Of a stretch of DNA of 64,000 nt, positions 1 to 11,031 are shown piece after piece. The notes beneath the pieces are model-generated. The model was not told the DNA's origin. It was given only the letters and a program-made list of their open reading frames with translations, and ran no database searches. This stretch comes from Synchiropus splendidus. Its lineage: Eukaryota; Chordata; Actinopteri; Syngnathiformes; Callionymidae. Location of the stretch: the NCBI RefSeq assembly GCF_027744825.2, contig NC_071334.1:3188937-3252936 (forward strand), read 5' to 3'. A program made the translations under genes and the position numbers. Position 1 is the first letter of the stretch. Every line of letters starts with the position of its first letter.

Positions 1-786
1 AGCCTACCGAGGGCAGTGCAGAGGGACTATGCGGCCGTGAAGGCGAGATTGATGGAGGCGTTTGGTCATGGCTACTTTCTGGACCGCTTCAGAACGAATC
101 TGTCCGCCCGGATGCGTGCCCCCGGTGAGAGTTTGGACGTTTATGCTGCGGACATTAGTCGACTCGTGCATGAAGCATTCCCAAACTATGGACAGGTGGC
201 ACAGAGGGAGGAGAAGTACCGCCGGTTCTTAGCTGGACTTGACCCGGCTTTAAGAGCAAAGTGCCATGAACAGGGGGCAACAGATCTGGAAGAAGCTTTG
301 ATGATCGCGAGCAGGTGCGAGATGGCCAGGGAAGCTCTAAAGATGGATTACGGGACCCCTTATCAACGCTCCTCCCCTGTTCTGCAAGCAGCTGGTACTG
401 TGAATTCTATTTGTACACAGTCATCATTGGATCGTTTACTGGATGAGATGAGGGAAATGAGAGTGGAGATGAAGAAAATAATGGAGGAAAATGACAGATT
501 GAGAAGGCAGGCAAACAGGAAAGAGTGTGAGTGGTCAAACCGTGGACGAAGGTGTAGATGCACTTGTGGAGAATTGGACTGTCAGTCAACTTTGTCCGAC
601 CGGCGCTGGCGGGAAAGGAACCGGGAACCCAGTCAGGAGAGAGTGCATAATGCTGGAGACCGAGGCCGGTCCCCCAGCCGGCGCAGTCCAGAGGCGACAG
701 GTGGAAACACTCCGAGACGGGGAGGTGTGCGTTTTCTTTCTCCCAGGAGAGGGGAAGCGGGCAATCAGTCGGGAAATGCTCAGTAG
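1..786 (+). CDS. gag: Gag polyprotein of Ty3/gypsy element (5'-truncated by window edge)
   Basis: The frame is open from the first base to the stop at 784-786; no true start is visible because the gene enters from the left. The product would form the virus-like particle of the retrotransposon. The N-terminal half is a helical capsid-type region with the conserved spacing of gypsy Gag (LMEAFG near residue 15, the GESLDVYAADI stretch near 38, YRRFLAGLDP near 68). A short coiled-coil-like stretch rich in E, M and K follows (DEMREMRVEMKKIMEEN), then a basic R/S-rich tail. A Cys cluster (CRCTCGELDC) sits where a nucleocapsid zinc knuckle is expected, but it lacks the CCHC spacing. Pol follows in another frame 8 bases downstream, so Pol expression would need frameshifting or a separate start. 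Confidence 0.85.
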   Translation, partial: SLPRAVQRDYAAVKARLMEAFGHGYFLDRFRTNLSARMRAPGESLDVYAADISRLVHEAFPNYGQVAQREEKYRRFLAGLDPALRAKCHEQGATDLEEALMIASRCEMAREALKMDYGTPYQRSSPVLQAAGTVNSICTQSSLDRLLDEMREMRVEMKKIMEENDRLRRQANRKECEWSNRGRRCRCTCGELDCQSTLSDRRWRERNREPSQERVHNAGDRGRSPSRRSPEATGGNTPRRGGVRFLSPRRGEAGNQSGNAQ

Positions 787-794
787 CTGATGTT

Positions 795-2083
795 GTGGGC
801 CAGACACCAGCTACGGTCACCAGGGGCCCTGAGTTACATGGAGACCTGCATCAACCCTCCAGGGAGCAACACTGCTGCACGTCATATATTAGGGGCAGCG
901 TTGAGGGCACTGAAATGAACATTTTGGTTGACTCTGGCTCCACTGAGTCGTTCATGAGTGCAGATTTTCGCATGTCAGTTCCTTCTTTGCGCAAACGACC
1001 CCTACAGACTGCTGTTGTGGTGGCTCATGCTGTGAATGGACAGATGCTGGACACATTAGGCTCAATAACCGTGACTCTGCGCATTGGTGAGCACTCTTGG
1101 CAACAAAGGTTTTACGTGCTAAGGGAGTCATCCCAATCTGCAATACTTGGACTGGACTTCCTTATTTTGAATCACGCTCTTTTGGATTATACCCATCAAA
1201 GACTACAGTTATGGGATGTGGTCGTCCCCCTTATGCAGGACAAGGACTTGATCCCTTTATGTTGCAATGTCTCCGTATCATCGGATAAGAACATGGACTT
1301 TGTGGGTTATCTATCTCCTAATTTACCTTCTACATGTGAATGTGTTGTGGCTCATACCGTTACTCACGTAAAAGATGGAGTCACCACTGCAAGAATCTTG
1401 AATCCAACAGATCAAGACATGGTGTTGAAGAAAGGCATGCACCTTGGTGAGTTTTTTTCAAGGAACGAGACCGAAGTGCTGTCACTTCCACAACCTCTTT
1501 GTGTGGCTGAAGCAGTGATGCCAAATAAAGACCGTATTATGGAGTCATTACGGGAATCTCCAGCTGAGGGGCATCAGAAGATCCAGTTGATGGAATTACT
1601 TGAAGAGTTCCAGGACATCTTTAATGTATCGAAAGCTGTGGCAGGTAAATGTTCACTGGTAAAGCACCATATTAGAACTGGTGATCATGCCCCACTTCGG
1701 CAACAAGCTTACAGAACTTCACCGGAGAAGAGAAAGGAGATTGACAACCAGGTGGCGACCCTTTTGTCTCAGGGGGTTATTGAGGAGAGCTGCAGTCCGT
1801 GGGCCTCACCTGTAGTGTTGGTGAAGAAAAAGAATGGCGACTGGAGGTTTTGCATTGATTATCGTCGCCTGAACAGTATCACCATAAGAGACTCTCATCC
1901 TCTTCCCAGGGTGGATGATACACTGGATGCATTGGCTGGCGCTTGCTGGTTCAGCACATTGGACTTTGCAAATGGTTACTGGCAAGTTGAGGTGGCGGAA
2001 GAAGACAGAGAAAAGACAGCATTTTCCACCGGCAGGGGCCTCTATCAATGGCGCTCGATGCCTATGGGCTTGACCAACGCATG
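795..2083 (+). pseudogene. pol: Gypsy Pol, part 1: protease and N-terminal half of reverse transcriptase (frame broken at 3' end)
   Basis: The aspartic protease shows the active-site motif LVDSGSTES at about residues 45-53 and the ILGLDF motif near 118. Reverse transcriptase follows, with SPWASPVVLVKKKNGDWRF and the conserved LDFANGYWQV (containing the first catalytic Asp) near residue 390. The frame reads normally through MPMGLTNA and then meets a stop. In related elements a short conserved stretch lies between GLTNA and MELVL. Here the two are directly abutted and the frame changes, so a deletion of roughly 20 bp has occurred. Translation continues in the next frame (see 2084-4630). The break falls inside the RT palm domain and should abolish a full-length Pol. 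Confidence 0.88.
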
Positions 2084-4630
2084 ATGGAGTTGGTGTTGAG
2101 AGGGTTGCCATGGCAGGTGTGTATGGTTTACCTGGATGATGTGCTGGTGTACAGTCCTACCTTCGAGCATCACCTGTTGACTCTGCGTGAGGTATTGTCC
2201 CGCATTCAAAAGGCAGGACTGAAGCTGAATCCTAGCAAGTGTCATTTTGCACAAAGCCATGTGGTGTTCCTAGGACATGTGGTATCGAATCAGGGGCTCC
2301 AGCCTGATCCCCGTAATGTTGAAAAGGTCTGTTCATGGCCCCAAAATCCTACAGAAGTCAGGGCTTTTGTCGGATTATGTTCATATTATAGACGTTTTGT
2401 GAAAGACTTTGCTTTGCATGCAGCTCCACTTCATAAACTGACTTGCAAAGACACACCCTTCAACTGGACTCCCGAATGTGATGCTGCTTTTCAATATCTC
2501 AGAAAAGTGTTGACGTCTCCGCCTGTGGTATTGATGACTGACTTTTCACTTCCTTTCAAGGTGTACACTGATGCGTCTTTGATGGCTGTGGGGGCAGTAC
2601 TAGCTCAGGATCATGATGGGTTAGAAGGAGTGGTTGCTTATGCTAGTCAAGCGCTAACCTCCACTGAGAAACGCTGGTCTACATTTGATAGGGAGTTGTG
2701 GGCGATTGTGTGGGCGGTGCGTCAGTTCAGACATTACTTGGGGTCGGCAGAGTTCACAATCTTCACTGACCACAGACCGCTATTGAACCTTCGTACTATG
2801 GCCATTGATAAAGATCCGTCTGGAAAGAGGGCTAGGTGGATTCTGGAGCTGGATCCATTTAACTGGGTCCTCAAATACAAAAAAGGAGAGTTGAATATTA
2901 ACGCAGATGCTCTGTCGAGACGCCCTCAAGTCAGGTCGTGTGTGGTTGAGGGTGGTTTCTCACCGCAAGTCTCATCAGGGGTGAATTATGTCATGACTCA
3001 ACCGGATGAGGAATCTTCTCCTGTTGATGCGGCATTATTGGACTCCTCAGCTGATGCTTCGCTAAATGCAGAGCTGAATGCTGATGAACTAACAGACGTG
3101 CCAAGTTCTTTCCAACAAGAACTTTCTATTGACAGAGATATTCTGATTCAGCGCCAACAGTCTGATCCAGATATCCGAGTCGTTGTGAAATGGATTTCTG
3201 AGAATGTGTCCCGGCCTACGAGGTTTCAGATGAGGGGCAGTTCACGATGGTTGCGTAAGTTGTGGACAGAGTTTTCACGCTTGTCACTCCAGGATGGTCT
3301 GCTCTGCCGGTCTTTGACATCTTCACTCACTGGCGAGGCTCTCTGCCAAGTAGTGATTCCCTCCTCAATGGTGGAGGAGGTATTAAAGCAACTACATGGT
3401 GGTCCGTTAGCAGCACATTTTGGGGCTGACAGAGTTTGGGAGAAAGCGAGAGTCTCCTGCTACTGGCCTTACATGTTTAAGGATATCCGTCAGTGGTGCG
3501 AACAATGTGTTCCCTGTCAGACTCGCAAAACTCCTACACCGAAGCATCGTGCGCCCATGGGGGGTGTACAAACAGGACGGCCTTTTCAGAGGGTGGCGAT
3601 GGACGTTCTTGAATTACCTGTAACTTCAAAGGCCAATAGATATGTGCTGGTGGTGGAAGATTATTTCACTAAATATGTCAATCTATATGCTCTGGCTAAT
3701 CAAACGGCTCAGACTGTTGCTGGCTGCTTATTCGAGGATTATGTTCTGGCACATGGGGTTCCAGAAGTTCTGCATAGTGATCAAGGTAGACAGTTTGAAT
3801 CAGAGGTTGTCCAAAAACTGTGCATGCTTTTGGGTATCAAGAAGACACGCACCTGCCCTTATAATCCGAAATCGGATGGCATGGTTGAACCTTTTAACAG
3901 GACTCTCATCAACCAACTGGCCAGAGCATTGCTTGACTGTGGTGGTGGTGAATGGGATGACTTCGTGAAACATGTGGCGTTTGCGTACAACACTTCAGTC
4001 CATGCATCAACACGCTTCACTCCTTTCTACCTGACACACGGAAGGGAGGCTAGAACACCCATGGATATGCTCGTGCCAATTGGTCGACAACATCAGGGGC
4101 TGACGCACCCTGACTTTGTCACCTCATTAGCATTGAAACTTGACACTGCGTTCAAGGTGGCCCGGCTAAACAATATGGTCGCCCATGAGGAACAGAAACT
4201 GTATTATGACTCAACAGTTAGACATCATTCATATGCTGTTGGGGATTTGGTGTGGTTGAACAATCCGACAGAGGGTCGTTTGAAACTCGCTGCACATTGG
4301 AAAGGTCCATATCGTGTCATGTCTGTGTGTGAAACGCAGGGAGAAACAGGATTGACCTATCAAATCGGTGATGCATTCGAGCTGGACGGTCGTACTCAAG
4401 TTGTTCATTATGATCGTCTAAAACCATATACATTGCCTGTTCCTGTTGAAAACCCCATTGTTTTTTTGCCTTCACAGCAAAACGAGCAGGCTGAGTGCAT
4501 TGAAAATGTTGGGATGGAGAGTGATAACCCCATTCCGGAGAATGCCACAAGGGGGCCTCCTCAGGCTGTGACTCGTGCAGGGAGACGAGTTAGGGTCCCA
4601 TCCCACTTTGATAACTTTGTTATGTCTTAA
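2084..4630 (+). pseudogene. pol: Gypsy Pol, part 2: RT catalytic half, RNase H and integrase
   Basis: This frame starts sensibly at MELVLRGLPW; the residues upstream in the same frame are an overlap with part 1. The RT catalytic box YLDD follows about 16 residues later. RNase H is marked by YTDAS, FDRELWAIVWAVRQFRHYL and FTDHRPL. Integrase has an H-H-C-C zinc-binding N terminus (H at HGGPLAAH, CEQCVPC) and a D,D,E core seen as MDVLEL, HSDQGRQFES and PKSDGMVEPFN. The C terminus has the GPYRV box and ends at 4630 without a chromodomain. The half is intact within itself. Only the junction with part 1 is broken. Confidence 0.9.
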
Positions 4631-4896
4631 TGGTGTTCTGTTAATGTTCTGTTAAGATAGAGTTATGCTTCATGTCAAACCTGTCAGACATTTATCATTC
4701 CTTGGTGTGTTTTAAATCTGTCATATATCAGCTAAGCTGGTATATAGGGACAGGTGGGAGTAGTAGTTCCTAATACCAAGGTTCTAAGTGATACTTGTGT
4801 GCATATGTGTATATATATATTCATTGTATTTCTGTGGGCACAGTGTTTGGAATGGTATTGCCTTTTCATGCGGTGAAACGGGGACGTTTCTTTCTC
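4631..4896 (+). other. Untranslated spacer between gypsy pol and polypurine tract
   Basis: About 265 bases with a short TA run near 4811 and no convincing reading frame. It occupies the place where an env gene would be in a gypsy retrovirus. None is seen. Confidence 0.6.
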
Positions 4897-4911
4897 GAAG
4901 GGGGGGGAGAA
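4897..4911 (+). promoter_or_regulatory. Polypurine tract (plus-strand primer site) of gypsy element
   Basis: A 15-base run of G and A with seven consecutive G, immediately before the TG that opens the LTR. This is the expected position of the plus-strand priming site in reverse transcription. Confidence 0.8.
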
Positions 4912-4912
4912 C

Positions 4913-5105
4913 TGTAAGGAGTTATATTTGTTGTTTGTCTCTGTCGCTACGCGTGGGTCCGTTTTATTTTGGAGGGGTAACGGAAATGTGGAACGGTTGA
5001 TTGGTGTGGACAATAAACGGAGCGGCAACGTTCGGGGCCGCTGTTCAATGAAACTATCTGGTTCTTGAGTCCTAAATTCCTCTTCTGCAGAACAGCTCGG
5101 CTACA
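4913..5105 (+). repeat. 3' LTR of gypsy element (193 bp)
   Basis: The LTR begins TGTAAGGAG and ends CGGCTACA, giving the TG...CA ends of an LTR. It lies right after the polypurine tract and contains AATAAA near 5011. The sequence directly after it (GTATT, then a stretch ending GTACAGCTGGCC) matches uninterrupted sequence at 20149 onward, which fixes the right boundary. Confidence 0.87.
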
Positions 5106-5399
5106 GTATTATTGTACAGCTGGCCAGTAATTCCGCAGCTAATTGCGGGATTTAAAAATAATTAAAAGCTGTTGTAAGCAGAGTTGTAATCACATGCAAT
5201 GTACTCTTTAATTTTTAAATATTATGTCATGAAATGATATAATGTTTATTATCCGACTGGAGAAGGGAGTGGCGTCACGGACCGAATGTTATTTATTTAT
5301 CATTTGTATCGAATACATTTCTACGCATAATAGTATTATCGGATATTTAAAATCGTGTCAAGTGCATATAAAGTCTTTTGGCAAGAAAGGAAGTTCCGT

Positions 5400-5720
5400 G
5401 ATTTATTCGTTTTGCTGACTCACGCTTCGTTCTCCGTCACTGACGTCAGCTGAAACGCAGGCGGACCATTCCAAACCTCCCAAGCCGTAGTTTCTAGTTT
5501 TCATTCTGTTTAAATATGTACACGTGATGTGGACGCCGACGTTTCTTTGGATATGTGAATTTATGCTTTGGATGAATAATTCAATTATACAAACACGTCG
5601 GACTTTGACGTCATCATCAGTGGTCGACCAGAACGAAAACATGGCGGGATGTCCTGCCTGCCGCGGGATGATGGCGTCACATCCGGCATGTACATCTCTT
5701 TTTTAATATTTTAATGGGTC
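5400..5720. promoter_or_regulatory. Promoter-like segment with two palindromic CRE sites
   Basis: Two perfect TGACGTCA palindromes lie at 5441-5448 and 5606-5613, followed near 5641 by ATGGCGGGATG, which resembles a YY1-type core, in a locally CG-richer stretch. The same arrangement is retained in KDZ copy 2 (20486-20493 and 20651-20658). CRE pairs with a YY1-like core are common at TATA-less promoters. Promoter activity here is inference. Confidence 0.35.
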
Positions 5721-6273
5721 AGAGGAAATTGAAATAAAGGATTTCAGTTCTGTTATGACAATTTTATTCTACTTCAGGGTCAAATTATTTATTCATTATA
5801 TTCATCTCCTTGTACGCATGTATGAATTGCATGACAACATCAAGATCACACTTTTGCAGATGTATTTATTATTATTAACAAATTGTTATTTTTTGGTTTC
5901 TTCCATCCGTACCCACTCAAGTTGGAATATCTTTCCACTGCAAGAGAAAGAAAAAAAAGATTTAATCACAGCAGGGTAAAGAACAATGATCCTTGCTGGT
6001 CTTCAGTTTGTAACACACACATGAACATGTACATTTGTATATCTTTCTTCTATAGTCGTTTGACTATATCTTTCAGCTTTATACAATGATGTCTTGAACA
6101 CCCTCCTCAGCTAGATCAACATGTGAATAGAGCCTTTGTCTTTCATAACTAGCTGATGTGGTCATAAGCCTGAATTGTAGCACCCACTGTCATCTCTTTA
6201 ACTTAGACATTAACATAATGGCCCATCAATACCTTTCTCCCTTGGACAGGGACTTCAAGTACACACACATTAC

Positions 6274-6455
6274 CATATTGCACCCACCCAGTGAATGCAT
6301 CCTATTGGGTTGATCCTCTACTACACTTGGATGGGTGACTATTACAAATGAATACATCTGCAGTAACCATCCAGCACTATTCACTGTTCGAAAGGTGCAT
6401 GCACCCCAGACTATCTCAACTTCTCGACAGAAGTTGGAATGTTCTATGTTGGAAT
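6274..6455 (+). repeat. Left arm B of an imperfect inverted repeat in KDZ copy 1
   Basis: This sequence, starting TTGCACCCACCCAGTGAA, is found in reverse complement at 14330-14503 with clear but imperfect identity. Copy 2 retains it at about 21495-21677. Confidence 0.75.
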
Positions 6456-7681
6456 GTGACTCATACCTTCTCTGGCTGCCTGAGTCAAACCTCAAATTTC
6501 ATCATAAAGAAGAGCGAAAATGTACATACCACATGGAGCAGGGCTCCCACTCGATTAGTTCCATTATTTTCCCCTGAAACAAAAAAAAATGCCATTGAAA
6601 TTAACAACACATCCACAGTGTATATTTACATTACATATCTACATCAAGTAATGACAAAACAGAACCTTTTGTTTTTTTGTTTTTACTAGCCGTTTCACTG
6701 GGTAATACCCGTCATCTCCAACCATATGGCTGCATTCTGAAAGAGCAAAAAGTGTACGTTTAAATTGTTAAAAACATCAAGGCATATACAGTGCACTGAC
6801 AAATTCATCATTCAAAATAGATACTATATGTGGCTTCTTCTTGCTTTTCCAGATTATACATAGGCTCTGCACAAGTGAGCAAGGTGTGGTGTTTGTGGTG
6901 AAAAATTACCATCAGATGTGCCCACTACGTCTTCAGGCCAAAATATATACTGCAATGAACATTCACTAAAATATGAAGAAAGTACAAATAAAATCATTTA
7001 CAGCTGCATGTGATATTTCTGTGTGTAATAGTTTTAAGGCACTGCACAATCTTGCATTGTATTGCCTTTATGAGATACATCATGTTTAGAGGCCAGGGCA
7101 GTCACTAGACTTATGTCAGCAACAGTGGACTGTGTGCATTGGATTTAAGAATGGCAACACTTTGATGTAGGGATATTAAAATAATTTTTAGTTTGTGTGG
7201 TCATAATTCTAATTTCTTTGTTTTGTGTCTAATTTCATATTTGTATTTCAAGTCTTATGGTTTTATAACATCACTTTTTACATCTTTGCAAGGCAATGTA
7301 TGATGTATATAATATGTAAGAACCTTTGGATCCATCTTCTGTCTTCCTTCTGGTGCTTTTTCTTGGAGGTAATCCTGTTGAGGATAAATATAACTGTTTG
7401 TACAGAATAATTCCCACAATATTTTATTACATATAACATCCAATAGACTAACGATCAAAAACCAATGACGCATCTCGTGCAAATAAACCATGTCATAACA
7501 TGCTAATCTCTGACATGTCAGACTTTGTCATAGCAACCTGAACTATAAAAAGTCTTTCACCTAAATATTATAATGTCTACAAATAATTTATGAACCAAAA
7601 CAGATATTCTGGTAATTGGATTGCAGACATGTCTCAAAGATCTAACTACTACATCCTCAGAGGGCCTGTGGAGGCTCTTTT

Positions 7682-7799
7682 GGAGGAGGTTGATGGCTGG
7701 CTGGCAGAGGTTGTGGACGGACGGATGGTGGAGGAGGTTGATGGCTGGCTGGCAGAGGTTGTGGACGGATGGATGGATGGTGGAGGAGGTTGATGGCTG
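7682..7799 (+). repeat. 48-bp minisatellite, about 2.4 units
   Basis: A 48-base G-rich unit beginning GGAGGAGGTTGATGGCTGGC is present twice plus an 18-base partial unit. The second unit carries four extra bases (one more GGAT step). KDZ copy 2 has three full units plus the same partial unit at 22921-23082. Confidence 0.9.
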
Positions 7800-8368
7800 C
7801 ATATCTGTCCAACCTTTGTGGAACAGATAGACAATATGATCAGAGTGAGATTTTTGTATATACACACACAGAACTTTCTAATCTTCCAGAGATACTCAGC
7901 CTTAAAAGACTGATTTACACCACATAAACTTTAACATTATTTTCCAGAATTCAACATCAAAAAAGCTCTCAGATAAATTTAAATTGTGTATAATTCTAAA
8001 GCACAACTTTGGATCTTGCTGCTTTCAGCTGTTTTTGTCTACACTGAGGAACATTCTACAGCGACTGGCACTGTGGGAAAGATGTGTCAGAGCAGGGAAA
8101 TAACAGTGAGACCACAAGGTAAAATGGTCAGAAAGCTTTGCAGGGACCAACAATCCTCCACCACAGAACTGTGGTTAGACTCTGGAGCAGATGCTAATGT
8201 GGTGTATTGTTCCACTATATATAAAAACATTTATATGCAGTTATATGAGGGAAAGAGGTTGCTGGTGACTAATGAAGTCAAAAAAGGGCTAATAATGAAT
8301 GATGGCCTGATCTGAATCCGGCCCATTATTACATGTGCCTGAAGATGCAAATACATTAACAAACTTAC

Positions 8369-8823
8369 CTCTAACAACCGCCATATATAGGTCCTTCATC
8401 CGGTCCAGGCACTTGCTGGCATGGTCAGTCAGATGCCACTTGGAGTGGACCACCTGACTGGACCAAGTGCCAGGTTTCTTGCCTGGCCGAGCTAGAAACA
8501 CCACAGCTCTGTGGCCCAAAGTGTGCAGTTTTCCAGCTGAAAAAAAAAAATGAAATCGCCATATGTTAAGCCATAAATTTGAAAAATACAATTACTGATG
8601 TCAAACATACCAGCATTTGTGCCTCGTCCATCACACGTGAGGCGGTGTTGTTTTTTCTTTGGTTTTTCAACCATTCCTCTTTTTTTTTTTCAAAAGTTTT
8701 AAGTCGTTTTGCCAGCCTCTGTCGCCTGGGCTGCTCTGCTTGGCAAATTTTGCAGGTCTTGCAAGCCACTGCAATAACTGCATTGCAGTTATTGCAGTGC
8801 TTATTAGTGGATCCGTGTGGCAT
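8369..8823 (-). pseudogene. Small cysteine-rich gene associated with the KDZ element (two exons visible)
   Basis: Exon 1 (8823 down to 8611, 71 codons) starts MPHGSTNKHC and has CxxC pairs (CNNC, CKTCKIC) suggesting a small zinc ribbon, followed by a lysine/arginine-rich helix. It ends in a GTATG donor. Exon 2 (8536 down to 8369) follows a TTTCAG acceptor and contains KKPGTWSSQVVHSKWHLTDH before a GTAAG donor. In this copy exon 2 has one A fewer near 8530 than the KDZ copy 2 version, which shifts its frame. Exon 1 is missing from copy 2. Similar small proteins with a Cys-rich start occur in fish genomes, as far as I recall, but I cannot assign a function. Confidence 0.55.
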
Positions 8824-11031
8824 CTTGAACTGGAAAAAAAAAACGTTTGTACCATGTATGATCCACATATCATTTTTGCCACACACACGTACATATATCA
8901 GACCTAATCTCTTTCAGGTGAAAATGAAGTTTTTTAGCCATAATGTAATGTAAACAATCACTTGTAGAGTACTGCAATGACAACGTTTGTTCTTCTTTAT
9001 GTTACCGCGGAGTATTATACAGCATCCACTGTAAACCGCGAATTTGACAGTTACAAACATGGAAGCGATGGTTGCCCGAAATGATGGCAAACACTTCATA
9101 TATTTCGCCATATATGACCCCTTGCGTGATAATTTCTTTCCTTTCAATGTTTAGAGCACGTTCGTCGCATGAAACTTCTTCCTCCCAGCAGTCTACGCGC
9201 GCGCACGATGGGCTTTTACCCACAATTCCTTCATTTCTACTGTTCGTAATGTAAAATAAAAAAAATAAAGAATAAAACATATCACCTTAAAACGTAACAT
9301 ACCTTTAAATTTTCAAAACGTATAGTGTCAACACCTTAAACGAGGGAATCACACTCAAATAAATGTTTGCTTTAAATCTCGTTGTATAGGTTTTCTGTCA
9401 TCAATAGCTTGTTCTCGTGCGTTTTTTGCTCATGAGCAAATGAAGTATTATGTCTTTTCAAATATATTAAATATTATGAGCTTGAAACATGAATGTCTTA
9501 ATATTCATTCATACAATAATCATCTAGTATCTCCAAATGAGTCACCTGATGGACTGATACAGCCAATGCCCTGAGCCTTGGCACATCCTATGAAAGATGC
9601 AAATGTTGTCTTCTATATTGGTTGAAAACCTCAAGACTGGAAGATCAATAGATAAATTGTCAGACTTGAGTAAACTACATTTAGTGAGAAGGTGCCAGTG
9701 TGGACCATATTTCAAAGATAGGTGAGAAAGGAATTTGTGTGTCAATTGTGTATGTGCTATGCAAAGGAGATATTCCAGCTATCTTCTTTGGTGTGGCTTT
9801 CTCTTGTTTTAAAGCTTGACAAATATAACCAAATTAGAGAGACACAATATGCGATTACGTCTTCTTCTTCTCTCTCTTTGGGTTTCTCCCTTCAGTGGTG
9901 GATCATCTTCCTCCATCTCCCCCTATCCTCTGCTTCCTCTTCTCTCAAACCTACAAACCTCATGTCCTCCTTCACCACCTCCATCAGTCTCCTCTGTGGC
10001 CTTCCTCTCCACCTTCTGCCTGGCAGTTCCAACCTCAACATCTTCATCTACCAATGTACTGGCTCTCTCTCCTCTGTACATGTCCAAACCATCTCCATCC
10101 AGCCTCTCTGACCTTGTCTCCTAAACACCTGAGCACATGTGCTGTCCCTCTGATCTACTGCTTCCTGATCCTATCATCATCCTGCTCTCACTCCCAGAGA
10201 GAAGCTCAGCATCTTCATCTCTGCTACCTCCAGCTCTGCCTCCTGTTTTTTCCTCAGTGCCACTGTTTCCAGACCATACAACATTGGCAACACTGATAGA
10301 CCATTGTTTCATGTCAGTTAGTACACATGGCTGAATCTTTCAGATTTGTCACCAAACTTGCTACTCTGTGTTTGTCTTCCATTGTTTAATGGTTTAATTG
10401 TTTTTTTGCCCCTTTCCACCATGCCCAGTTGCCTTCCCAAGTCGGGGAGAGTAGAAGAAAATTCCCATCTCAGCAATTGTCAGATCCTCCCATCAAAAAG
10501 GCGCCAACAAGCTCAACAAACATAGTGATGCCTAACAAATACATGACGCCTGTTGGCCCTTTTCATTCAGACATGAACTCAGAGATAAATGAGATGACTT
10601 CCCTTCCTATCCAGACGTAGTCAGAAAGATACGGTGGCACATCCAGATGTTAAATAATAAGATGTCTTCTCGGGTTAAAATGATTGAACTCTTCCTTTAA
10701 CTCAAAAGTAGGATCTATGACTTGTGTACTCTTAGTGCCTTTGTCAGCAGTATTCAGGATGTAATCCAGGTTATGATATTTCTACCTGTTCTAAGCTAAC
10801 TTCGATGAGAAGCATTTACTGATGACCTTACCCATTTAGGTGGCCAGAGGCCATGGAAACCCCTAGTTCTAACCCTAATAACATTCAGAAATAAGTAAGA
10901 TAATGCATTGCAACACCTGCTCAGACCATTTGACTCATTATTCCTGCAACAAAACAGCAGTCTCATTCATCGTACTGCTTTGGTTTTACTAAGTTCCTAT
11001 ATGTACTTGCACATGATTGAATAACATACAT
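8614..11031. other. 2.4 kb segment present in KDZ copy 1 and absent from copy 2
   Basis: Copy 2 jumps at about 23897-23900 from sequence matching 8613 to sequence matching 11032, across a shared CAT at the join. The missing segment holds exon 1 of the small cysteine-rich gene, its presumed promoter side, and an RTE-like LINE fragment. Because an exon and its splice donor are removed, a deletion in copy 2 fits better than an insertion in copy 1. Apart from these features I see nothing recognisable in 8900-9870 and 10300-11031. Confidence 0.75.
9880..10295 (-). mobile_element. RTE-like non-LTR retrotransposon fragment (C-terminal end of ORF2)
   Basis: Read on the minus strand, the segment gives broken frames with YGLETVALRKKQE, then WFGHVQRRE, YIGR, a stretch rich in G and R, and finally RWRKMIH followed by a stop. 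This is the recognisable tail of reverse transcriptases of RTE-type LINEs, which commonly end in a WFGHV...YIGR...GRP...R.R.RW..MI pattern. Several stops and frame changes show it is dead. The 5' part of the LINE is absent. Confidence 0.65.

Larger units (their letters stand above)
1..5105 (+). mobile_element. Ty3/gypsy LTR retrotransposon, 5' end outside window
   Basis: The order gag, protease, reverse transcriptase, RNase H, integrase, polypurine tract, LTR is that of a Ty3/gypsy element. No env reading frame follows the integrase. The 5' LTR, primer-binding site and start of gag lie left of the window. The 3' LTR ends at 5105 and is followed by GTATT (5106-5110). The same GTATT is present once, without an element, at 20149-20153 in the paralogous KDZ copy, so it is the likely 5-bp target duplication. 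The pol frame is broken by a short deletion near 2083, so this copy is probably not autonomous. Confidence 0.93.

Noticed and set aside
7986..8315. Plus-strand 109-codon frame inside KDZ copy 1 containing LWLDSGADANVVY, repeated at 23271-23600
   Set aside because: The DSGAD string resembles an aspartic protease active site, but no flanking protease or RT sequence exists, and the region lies between minus-strand KDZ features. Preservation in copy 2 reflects recent duplication.
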